Shown piece after piece: positions 57,395 through 64,000 of a DNA stretch of 64,000 nt. The translations under genes and the position numbers were made by a program. The notes beneath the pieces are model-generated. The model ran no database searches and was not told the origin of the DNA. It worked only from the letters and a program-made list of their open reading frames with translations. Position 1 is the first letter of the stretch. Every line of letters starts with the position of its first letter. Origin of the DNA: Croceicoccus naphthovorans (GTDB taxonomy: Bacteria; Pseudomonadota; Alphaproteobacteria; Sphingomonadales; Sphingomonadaceae); assembly GCF_001028705.1 (NCBI RefSeq), contig NZ_CP011770.1, positions 871,501 through 935,500 of the forward strand. Direction: 5' to 3'.

Positions 57395-58308
57395 CGTCGC
57401 AGGTCCTCTGCAATGATCGCCCCGACTGCGCGAATTTCCTCTTTCGCGCGATCCACTACGTCGACCAGCGTGAAAAACCCGTGCGTCATGTCAGGGTGGT
57501 CGCGCAGCGTGATCTCTACGCCATCGGCGCGCAGCTTTTTCGCGTAGGCCACGCCTTCGTCGTGCAAGGGATCGCATCCCGCGACGACGACGATTGTCCT
57601 TGGCATGCCGGTCAGATCCTCGGCCCGCGCCGGAGCGGCAATGGGATCGATCCGCGTAGCGGGCAGGACGAACTGATCCCAGAACCAGCCGATGTCGGCG
57701 GAAGAAATCAGATAGCCACCGTCGCCGTACAACTCGTGCGACGATCCGGTCAGTTCAGGCTCAATCGCCGGGTAAGCCAGCAGCTGCAGCGCGATCTCCG
57801 GTGCGCCCTCAGCCTTGGCCCGCAAGGCAAGCCCCGCCGCGATGTTCCCACCGGCGCTGTCACCCGCCACCACCAGCGGCAGGGCGGGATCGCGCAGCGC
57901 GGCGATTGCCGCCCAGCCGTCGTCATGTGCAGCCGGGAAGCGGTGTTCGGGCGAAAGGCGGTAATCGACGCTCAGCACTTCGCACCGGCTGGCATCGGCC
58001 AGTTCCCGGCAGGCAGGATCGAACCCGTCCAAGGTGCCGAAGACCCAGCCGCCGCCATGGAAATAAAAGATCTGGCCGATTGGATCGCCACCCAGCGGCG
58101 TATAGCGGCGCACGGGCACCGGGCCAGCGGGCCCAGCGACCGTCAAGTCCTCCATAGCCGCCACCTTCGCCCCCCGGTTCGGCGGCAAGGCTTGTTGCGA
58201 CACACGAAAGGTTTCGCGGGCGTCGTGCGGCGTACCCTCTGCGAATCCGGGCAATTGCAGTTCTGCTCTTTTGTCCAGCATCGCCTGTATCTGGGGGTGA
58301 AGCGCCAT
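57391..58308 (-). CDS. Alpha/beta hydrolase, HSL (hormone-sensitive lipase-like) family
   Basis: The 305-residue esterase has the HSL oxyanion motif FHGGGWVFG, the nucleophile elbow GDSAGGNIA, a catalytic Asp in GCDPLHDEG, and His in MTHGFF. Small esters are the usual substrates. It is the first gene of the minus-strand group and is divergent from the IpdA gene, with a 219-base control region between (58309-58527). Hydrolysis of sterol or steroid esters fits the context. Confidence 0.9.
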   Translation of the reverse strand: MALHPQIQAMLDKRAELQLPGFAEGTPHDARETFRVSQQALPPNRGAKVAAMEDLTVAGPAGPVPVRRYTPLGGDPIGQIFYFHGGGWVFGTLDGFDPACRELADASRCEVLSVDYRLSPEHRFPAAHDDGWAAIAALRDPALPLVVAGDSAGGNIAAGLALRAKAEGAPEIALQLLAYPAIEPELTGSSHELYGDGGYLISSADIGWFWDQFVLPATRIDPIAAPARAEDLTGMPRTIVVVAGCDPLHDEGVAYAKKLRADGVEITLRDHPDMTHGFFTLVDVVDRAKEEIRAVGAIIAEDLRR

Positions 58309-58527
58309 GGCCGATCCCGTCCCTCATTATCGTTGCGGGCGAACCGTCGCCATCGCGGCGGCAGCACGCAATTGCCGGATCGGTATCGGTTCGATGTGGC
58401 TTCGGCAATCGACCTGCGGGCCCTTGCGCTCCTAGGCTTTTGGTACGCGTTTGCAGGGGCAGGATCGTGCCGCCGGCGAACTGATGAAAGTGACCGGGAG
58501 GATCGCGATCCTCGGGAAAACGAAAAC

Positions 58528-59415
58528 ATGGGTGCGATGCTCGATAAAAGGATGACGGCGGCGGATATCGTCGGCCAGATCGAAAGCGGGATGACGATAG
58601 GCATTGGCGGCTGGGGCCCCCGGCGCAAGCCGATGGCGCTGGTACGCGAACTGTTGCGCAGCGATGTGACCGACCTGACCGTGGTCGCCTATGGCGGTGC
58701 CGATGTCGGCATGCTGTGCGCGGCGGGCAAGGTGAAGAAAGTGATTTTCGCCTTCGTCTCGCTGGATGCGATCCCGCTGGAACCGTGGTTCCGCAAGGCG
58801 CGAGAGGCGGGCGGGATCGACGTTCTGGAAATGGACGAGGGCATGTTCCAGTGGGGTTTGAAGGCGGCCGCCTTCGACCTGCCGTTCCTGCCGACGCGCG
58901 TCGGGCTTGGCACCGACCTGGCCGAGCTTGGCGGATTCAAGACCATCACCAGTCCCTATGCAGATGGTGAGACGCTGATCGCGATGCCCGCGATCCCGCT
59001 CGACATCGCGTTGATCCATGTGAACCGCAGCGATTGGCGCGGCAACGTGCAGGTTTTCGGCCCCGACGTCTATTACGACGAGTGGTTTGCCAAGGCGGCC
59101 AAGCGCGCGTTCGTATCGTGTGAGGAGCTGGTCGACCGGATTGAGGATCATTATCCCGACGATGCGCAAAGCAACCTGTTCGAGCGCTGCTTTGTAACCG
59201 GCGTCGTCGAAGTCCCCGGCGGCGCGCATCCCACGTCGATGCCGCCCCACTATGGTTGGGACATGGCTGCGCTGAAACAATACGCAGCCGCCGCCAGGGA
59301 ACCGGGCGACTGGACAAGCGTGGCCGATCAATTCGTGGACGAGAGCGAGGATGCCTACATGAAGCGCAATGGCGGATGGGAAGCGGTGGCGAAACTGCCG
59401 CTGCCGATATTCTGA
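58528..59415 (+). CDS. ipdA: CoA-transferase-like alpha subunit, IpdA type
   Basis: In actinobacteria IpdA with IpdB opens the last steroid ring (COCHEA-CoA hydrolysis). The 295-residue product, from ATG 58528, has IESGMTIGIGGWGPRRKPMALVRE, LLRSDVTDLTVVAYGGADVGML, and ETLIAMPAIPLDIALIHVNRSD (in parts), close to mycobacterial IpdA as I recall it. The upstream in-frame extension is discarded because it lacks any family match. Its stop overlaps the IpdB start (TGATG). Confidence 0.85.
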   Translation: MGAMLDKRMTAADIVGQIESGMTIGIGGWGPRRKPMALVRELLRSDVTDLTVVAYGGADVGMLCAAGKVKKVIFAFVSLDAIPLEPWFRKAREAGGIDVLEMDEGMFQWGLKAAAFDLPFLPTRVGLGTDLAELGGFKTITSPYADGETLIAMPAIPLDIALIHVNRSDWRGNVQVFGPDVYYDEWFAKAAKRAFVSCEELVDRIEDHYPDDAQSNLFERCFVTGVVEVPGGAHPTSMPPHYGWDMAALKQYAAAAREPGDWTSVADQFVDESEDAYMKRNGGWEAVAKLPLPIF

Positions 59416-60212
59416 TGGCCGAAGCAACCCTTGCCGAATTGTGCATCCTTGCCGCGTCAGAGGCGTTTCGCGGCAATGGCGAGATTGTCGCAACCGGTGT
59501 GGGGCCCGTGCCCCGCACGGCTGCCGGACTGGCGAAACTGACGCACACGCCCGAACTGATGATGACCGACGGCGAATGCTATCTGGTCGAACAGCCGGTG
59601 CCCATCGGCCCCCGCGCATACGACGATCGCAAACCTGCGGGATACCTGCCGTTCTCTCGCTTTTTCGACAGCGCGGTCTGGACCCGGCGCAGGCACGCGA
59701 TGGTCACGCCGACCCAGCTTGACCGGTTCGGGCAGATCAACCTGTCCTACATGGGCGGCACCCACGCTCAGCCGAAAGTCCAGATGCTGGGGGTGCGCGG
59801 CTTTCCGGGGAATTCGATCTACCACCCCAATTCGTTCTTTTTCCCCGTTCACAGCAAGCGGGTCTTCGTGGAGGGCGAGGTCGATATGATCTCTGGCGCT
59901 GGGTACAACCCGGCCAAGCGTAAGGCGGGCGGCAACTTTTCAGGCATCGATCTGCGCCGGATCGTCACGAACCTGTGCGTCATGGATTTCGGCGGTGCGG
60001 ATAACGCGGTGCGCGTCATCTCGTTGCACCCCGGCGTGACATTCGATCAGGTGCAGGACGCGACCGGTTTCGAACTGGAACTGGCAGACGACGTGGCGCA
60101 GACGCCGGTACCCGATGCGGAAACGCTGGCCATTATCGCCACGCTCGACCCGCACAACGTGCGCAGCAAGGTCATCAAGGACAATCCCCCCGCAACGGGA
60201 GCAGCCGGATGA
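59415..60212 (+). CDS. ipdB: CoA-transferase-like beta subunit, IpdB type
   Basis: The 265-residue protein pairs with IpdA. It shows MTDGECYLVEQPVP, WTRRRHAMVTPTQLDRFGQINLSY, GVRGFPGNSIYHPNS, SKRVFVEGEVDMISGAGYN, and MDFGGADNAVRVISLHPGVTFDQVQDATGFE (in parts), again the mycobacterial IpdB layout. Its start overlaps ipdA and its stop overlaps the next hydratase gene by ATGA, so the operon is translated in series. Confidence 0.86.
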   Translation: MAEATLAELCILAASEAFRGNGEIVATGVGPVPRTAAGLAKLTHTPELMMTDGECYLVEQPVPIGPRAYDDRKPAGYLPFSRFFDSAVWTRRRHAMVTPTQLDRFGQINLSYMGGTHAQPKVQMLGVRGFPGNSIYHPNSFFFPVHSKRVFVEGEVDMISGAGYNPAKRKAGGNFSGIDLRRIVTNLCVMDFGGADNAVRVISLHPGVTFDQVQDATGFELELADDVAQTPVPDAETLAIIATLDPHNVRSKVIKDNPPATGAAG

Positions 60213-61108
60213 GCAGCGACATCGTTCCGCCCGAACCAAGTGGCCACATCTACGAAACTGACGAGCCGATCCTGTACGCGGCGAAAGACGGTATCGCGTG
60301 GATTACGTTGAACCGGCCGCAGTTTCACAACGTACAGAACAGCCAGATGACCTATGCGCTGGACGATGCCTTCGTGCGGGCAGTGGACGATGACGCGGTG
60401 AAAGTCATCGTGCTCAAATCGGATGCCAAGCATTTCAGCGCGGGCCACGATATCGGATCGCCGGGTCGCGACTTTCACGCCAGCGTCGAGCGCCGGTTGG
60501 GCTGGTACGATCATGCCAACAAGGCGGGGGCTGAAAAGGCCTATATCCGCGAGCAGGAACAATACCTCGGCATGTGCAAACGCTGGCGCGATTTGCCAAA
60601 GCCGACCATCGCGCAGGTGCACGGCGGCTGTATTGCCGGTGGGTTGATGCTGGCCTGGGTCTGCGACCTGATCGTGGCGTCGGACGACGCGTTCTTTCAG
60701 GATCCGGTGTTGCAGATGGGCTTTCCGGGTCTGGAATACTTTGCGCATTGTCATGAACTGAATGTGCGCATTGCAAAGGAATTCCTGTTTCTTGGCGAAC
60801 GGATGCCCGCCGCGCGTGCCTATGAAATGGGCATGGTCAATCGCGTCGTCCCGCGTGACGATCTGGCTGGCGAGGTGCAGAAAATCGCAAGCCGCATTGC
60901 CGAGCAGCCCCGACTGGCGTTGCAGCTGGCCAAACAGGCCTGCAACCACATGGAGACTCTGGCGGGCAAGAACGCCGGGATCGATGCGGCATTCGGCTAT
61001 CACCACTTTGCCCATGCCAACAATACGCTGGTGAAGGGCGACTATATCGCCGGGTTCGACGGCAAGAAGATGGCTGCTGCAAATAAGAAGCAGTCCGGCG
61101 AAAGCTGA
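60209..61108 (+). CDS. Enoyl-CoA hydratase/isomerase family protein
   Basis: The 299-residue crotonase-fold protein has AWITLNRPQFHNVQNSQMTYAL, DAKHFSAGHDIGS (oxyanion-hole loop), GGCIAGGLMLAWVCDLIVASDDAFFQDP and a C-terminal trimerisation part (YEMGMVNRVVPRDDL). It is longer than the usual 260 residues owing to an N-terminal arm and an inserted helix. Position inside the Ipd operon suggests hydration of a steroid-derived enoyl-CoA. Confidence 0.9.
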   Translation: MSSDIVPPEPSGHIYETDEPILYAAKDGIAWITLNRPQFHNVQNSQMTYALDDAFVRAVDDDAVKVIVLKSDAKHFSAGHDIGSPGRDFHASVERRLGWYDHANKAGAEKAYIREQEQYLGMCKRWRDLPKPTIAQVHGGCIAGGLMLAWVCDLIVASDDAFFQDPVLQMGFPGLEYFAHCHELNVRIAKEFLFLGERMPAARAYEMGMVNRVVPRDDLAGEVQKIASRIAEQPRLALQLAKQACNHMETLAGKNAGIDAAFGYHHFAHANNTLVKGDYIAGFDGKKMAAANKKQSGES

Positions 61109-61111
61109 TCG

Positions 61112-62197
61112 ATGCACGGGGCGTTGAACACGATCCTGACCCAGCGATTGGGCTGCCGCGTGCCGGTACTGCAGACCGCGATGGGTTGGGTGGCAACGCC
61201 AGAGCTTGTCGCGGCGTCGAGCAATGCCGGTGCGTTCGGGTTCCTCGCGGCGGCGGTGATGTCACCCGACGAGGCGCGCGAGGCCATTGCACGGACGCGG
61301 GCGATTACCGAACGCGACTTCGGCGTGAACTTCCACATGTTCCAGCCCGGCGCGAAAGAGATCGTGGAGATCGTGATCGCCAACGCCGACCGTGTTCGTG
61401 CGGTCAGTTTCGGGCGCGGCCCCGATGCCGCGATGATCGCTCGGTTTCGTGATGCCGGCATCCTGTGCATCCCGACCGTCGGCGCGGTGAAGCATGCGCG
61501 CAAGATGGTCGACCTTGGTTGCGACATGATCACCGTACAGGGCGGCGAAGGCGGCGGGCATACGGGCAGCGTGGCCACCACGGTCCTCTTGCCGCAAGTG
61601 CTGGATGCGGTCGATGTGCCGGTCATCGCGGCGGGCGGCATGGCCGATGGGCGCGGGCTGGCGGCGGCATTGGCCTATGGCGCGGTGGGCATTGCGATGG
61701 GCACACGGTTCTTGATGACGCAGGAGAGTCCACTGCCGAGCGCGCCCAAAGCGGCCTATCTAGCCGCCGGGACCGACCAGATCGCGGTGACTCGTAAGGT
61801 AGACGGTATTCCGCAGCGGATGATCGTGAACCCGCTGCTGCGCCGGATCGAGCAATCGGGGCGGATTGGCATGTGGGGCCGGGCTATCACGGCGGGCATG
61901 GAGATGAAACGCCAATCGGGCATGGGCTGGCGCGATGTTCTCGCCACGGCTCGGTCGATGACCAGTCACGGCGAAATGCCGCTATCGCAGGCGATGATGG
62001 CCGCCGCCGCGCCGATGCTGATTCAGAAGGCCATTGTCGATGGCGATGTCGAGGAAGGGCTGATGGCCACCGGTTTGGTTGCTGGGCGGCTGGTCGATCT
62101 GCCGACATGTGCCGAACTGGTCGATCGGATCGTAGGGCAGGCCACCGACCGACTGAACGCCATCACGGGCGGTTCGAATATTCAGGAGACTATGTGA
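61112..62197 (+). CDS. ipdC: Nitronate monooxygenase-like flavoprotein, IpdC type
   Basis: The 361-residue TIM-barrel FMN protein has PVLQTAMGWVATPELVAASSNAGAFG (in parts), VQGGEGGGHTG (FMN phosphate loop) and VPVIAAGGMADGRGLAAALAYGAVGIAMGTRFL. In Mycobacterium and Rhodococcus the gene next to IpdAB encodes IpdC, needed to move a double bond before ring C opening. Same neighbourhood here supports that role. It begins 3 bases after the hydratase stop. Confidence 0.83.
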   Translation: MHGALNTILTQRLGCRVPVLQTAMGWVATPELVAASSNAGAFGFLAAAVMSPDEAREAIARTRAITERDFGVNFHMFQPGAKEIVEIVIANADRVRAVSFGRGPDAAMIARFRDAGILCIPTVGAVKHARKMVDLGCDMITVQGGEGGGHTGSVATTVLLPQVLDAVDVPVIAAGGMADGRGLAAALAYGAVGIAMGTRFLMTQESPLPSAPKAAYLAAGTDQIAVTRKVDGIPQRMIVNPLLRRIEQSGRIGMWGRAITAGMEMKRQSGMGWRDVLATARSMTSHGEMPLSQAMMAAAAPMLIQKAIVDGDVEEGLMATGLVAGRLVDLPTCAELVDRIVGQATDRLNAITGGSNIQETM

Positions 62198-62946
62198 TGC
62201 CGGTACGCTGCACCATCAAGGATCGCATCGCAGAGATCGTTTTCGACCATCCCCCGGTCAACGCGCTGGACAGCGCAGGCTGGAATGCGGTGCCCGACAT
62301 CGTGACAGAGGCGGCGCGCAATCCGCAAGTGAACTGCCTGTTGATCCGGGCCGAAGGGCGCGGCTTCTGCGGCGGTGTCGACATCAAGGAGATGCAGGCC
62401 CACCCGGACCGGATCGTCGCGCTCAATCGCGGCAACTATCGCACGTTCAAGGCGATCCGCGATGCCGAGGTGCCGGTCGTTTGCGCCGTGCACGGCTTTG
62501 TGATCGGCAGCGGTATCGGCGTTTGCGGTGCATCCGATACGTTGATCGCATCCGAAGATGCGTACTTCTCTCTGCCGGAAGTCGACCGGGGGGCGATGGG
62601 CGGGGCGAGCCACCTGTTGCGCATGTTCCCGCTGCACAAGGTCCGCGCCGCCTTCTTCACCGGCGGTATTATCCCGGCGCAGGAGGCCTATCGGCTGGGC
62701 GCGGTGGAACAGGTTGTCCCTCGCGAGGAACTGGAGGCGGCGGCGCGGGCGTTTTGCGCGCGCATCGCCAGCAAGAGCCGCAAGGCTCTGGTTACCGCGA
62801 AGGAAGCGCTGAACGGGTTGGAGCCGCGCGACGTCGACCAAGGCTATCGCTGGGAACAGGGCTTTACGCTGGAGATGTACCTGCACCCCGATAGCCAGAC
62901 CGCACGCGATGCCTTTGTAGAAACCAAGGACGCGGCGAAATACTGA
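62197..62946 (+). CDS. echA20: Enoyl-CoA hydratase family protein, EchA20 type
   Basis: EchA20 hydrolyses a ring-opened diketo-acyl-CoA in steroid ring D degradation. The 249-residue product has FDHPPVNALDSAGWN, AEGRGFCGGVDIKEMQ (the GVDIKEMQ block is shared with EchA20), HGFVIGSGIGVCGASDTLIAS, LPEVDRGAMGGASHLLRM and YRWEQGFTLEMYL. It overlaps the IpdC stop by one base. Start ATG 62197 is chosen over a far upstream in-frame extension. Confidence 0.85.
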   Translation: MPVRCTIKDRIAEIVFDHPPVNALDSAGWNAVPDIVTEAARNPQVNCLLIRAEGRGFCGGVDIKEMQAHPDRIVALNRGNYRTFKAIRDAEVPVVCAVHGFVIGSGIGVCGASDTLIASEDAYFSLPEVDRGAMGGASHLLRMFPLHKVRAAFFTGGIIPAQEAYRLGAVEQVVPREELEAAARAFCARIASKSRKALVTAKEALNGLEPRDVDQGYRWEQGFTLEMYLHPDSQTARDAFVETKDAAKY

Positions 62947-64000
62947 TGGACTTGCGCTACACCCCCGAACAGGACGCTTTCCGCGCTGAAGTACGTGCGT
63001 GGCTGGCGAATAACGTACCGTCCGAACCCCTAGAGCATTACGATGCGAGTGCCGAAGGTTTCGAAGCCCATCGCCGGTGGGAGTCCACCTTGAAGCAAGG
63101 TGACTGGGGCATGGTCACTTGGCCACGTGAATATGGCGGGCGCGGGCTGGACCTGATCCAGTGGCTGATTTTCGAAGAAGAATACTACCGCGCCAAGGCA
63201 CCGGGTCGGGTCAACCAGAACGGCATCTTCCTGCTGGGCCCGACATTGATGGAATTCGGCACCGATGAGCAGAAGCAGCGGTTTCTGCCCCCGATGGCCA
63301 GCGGCGCGGAAATATGGGCGCAGGCATGGTCCGAACCGATGGCGGGCAGCGATCTGGCCGGCGTACGCGCCACCGCGACGCGCGACGGTGACGACTATAT
63401 CCTCAACGGGCACAAGATATGGTCCAGCCGCGCAGTCTTCGCCGACTGGGCCTTCGGCCTGTTCCGCGCGCCGGGCAGCGAGCGGCATCAGGGGATGAGC
63501 CTGATCTTCTTCCCCCTTGATGCCCCCGGCGTGACCCGCAACGCGATCCGCAAGATCAACGGACACGTCGGGTTTGCCGAGATTTTCCTGGAGGATGTGC
63601 GCGTGCCCGCGTTCAACCGGTTGGGTGACGAGGGGCAGGGTTGGCACGTCTGTATGGCGACTGCCGGGTTCGAACGCGGCCTGATGCTGCGCAGTCCCGC
63701 ACGCTATCAGGTCGCGGCGGCGGAGCTGGCGAAGCTTTGGGAGTCGCGGAAGGCCGAACTCGACACCGATCCGGCGCTGGAGGCGGAGGTCGTTCGCGCC
63801 TTCATGAATGCCGAGGCTTATGCACTAAGCATCTATCAGACCGCCTCAGCTTTGATGGCGGGGGCGACGATCGGGCCAGAGGCGTCGACAAACAAGATAT
63901 TCTGGTCGGAACTAGACATCCACTTGCACCGGACCGCCTTGGCTCTGCTGGGCCCGCAGGCGGAGTTGTTGAGCGAACCGGGCGCGCACGACTGGATCGA
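62946..64000 (+). CDS. Acyl-CoA dehydrogenase, partial (runs off window end)
   Basis: At least 351 residues are visible. The N-terminal helices (YTPEQDAFRAEVRAWLANNVP), WPREYGGRGL, and the FAD/substrate strand region AQAWSEPMAGSDLAGVRATATRDGDDYILNGHKIWSS identify the family; RVPAFNRLGDEGQGW follows. The start overlaps the EchA20 stop (TGATG). Such FadE-type enzymes in steroid clusters often form heterotetramers with a second subunit, which may lie beyond the window. Confidence 0.9.
   Translation, partial: MDLRYTPEQDAFRAEVRAWLANNVPSEPLEHYDASAEGFEAHRRWESTLKQGDWGMVTWPREYGGRGLDLIQWLIFEEEYYRAKAPGRVNQNGIFLLGPTLMEFGTDEQKQRFLPPMASGAEIWAQAWSEPMAGSDLAGVRATATRDGDDYILNGHKIWSSRAVFADWAFGLFRAPGSERHQGMSLIFFPLDAPGVTRNAIRKINGHVGFAEIFLEDVRVPAFNRLGDEGQGWHVCMATAGFERGLMLRSPARYQVAAAELAKLWESRKAELDTDPALEAEVVRAFMNAEAYALSIYQTASALMAGATIGPEASTNKIFWSELDIHLHRTALALLGPQAELLSEPGAHDWI

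Overview
The window reads as a high-GC alphaproteobacterial chromosome, most likely a sphingomonad (order Sphingomonadales). Supporting signs are a MucR regulator with an Ala/Lys-rich tail, the DUF3489-DUF2924-serine recombinase triad, large TonB-dependent receptors, and a steroid C/D-ring gene set of the Ipd type. Genus and species cannot be fixed from sequence alone. No rRNA, tRNA or CRISPR array was seen.

Region 1 (1-17.1 kb) is an accessory, IS-scarred region. It holds two IS3-family copies, one cut into the other, then a remnant of a restriction enzyme beside an apparently intact C5-cytosine methyltransferase and Vsr endonuclease. Small conserved genes, a frameshifted DUF2726 gene, trmL and mucR follow. 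Upstream of mucR sits an IS5-family element with a complete IS21-family element inside it; the 5-bp target duplication is still visible and removing the IS21 restores the IS5 reading frame. Next come a large serine recombinase with DUF2924 and DUF3489 partners, two tail-to-tail toxin-antitoxin pairs, leuD with a 5'-truncated leuC joined out of frame to a flavin oxidase start, and a dead IS6-family transposase.

Region 2 (17.1-38.8 kb) is an alginate utilisation locus. It contains a 5'-truncated PL7 lyase, a GntR/FCD regulator, two PL6 lyases, a PL17 oligoalginate lyase, a TonB-dependent receptor, an inner-membrane MFS transporter, a KDG kinase, a DEH-reductase-like SDR and a periplasmic SGNH/SASA acetylesterase. 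The expected flow is: outer lyases cut alginate, the receptor imports oligomers, PL6 and PL17 reduce them to monomers, the MFS protein imports these, the SDR reduces DEH to KDG, and KdgK makes KDPG. The KDPG aldolase is not in the window. A split autotransporter lies next to the locus and a frameshifted AraC regulator ends it. Matching ATTGGTnnnAYCAAT sites precede the PL6 gene and the receptor gene and may be GntR operators.

Region 3 (38.8-44.9 kb) is one minus-strand signalling operon: a CHASE3-GAF hybrid histidine kinase with three receivers, CheR, CheB and a REC-histidine kinase. Every junction is a 4-bp ATGA overlap.

Region 4 (45.6-51.9 kb) is the most unusual part: TIR-FHA protein, SLOG protein with four membrane segments, K+-channel-like protein, membrane Ser/Thr kinase and PP2C phosphatase. 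It looks like a phosphorylation-controlled nucleotide-signalling or defence module. I do not recognise this combination as a named system.

Region 5 (52.1-64 kb) is catabolic. An aminotransferase, a quinone oxidoreductase and a SnoaL-like protein precede a minus-strand hydrolase-SDR-RidA-P450 group. Divergent from that is a tightly overlapping plus-strand operon: IpdA and IpdB CoA-transferase-like subunits, an enoyl-CoA hydratase, an IpdC-like flavoprotein, an EchA20-like hydratase and an acyl-CoA dehydrogenase that runs off the end. This matches actinobacterial steroid C/D-ring degradation genes. Together with the alginate locus it suggests life on brown-algal or similar biomass.
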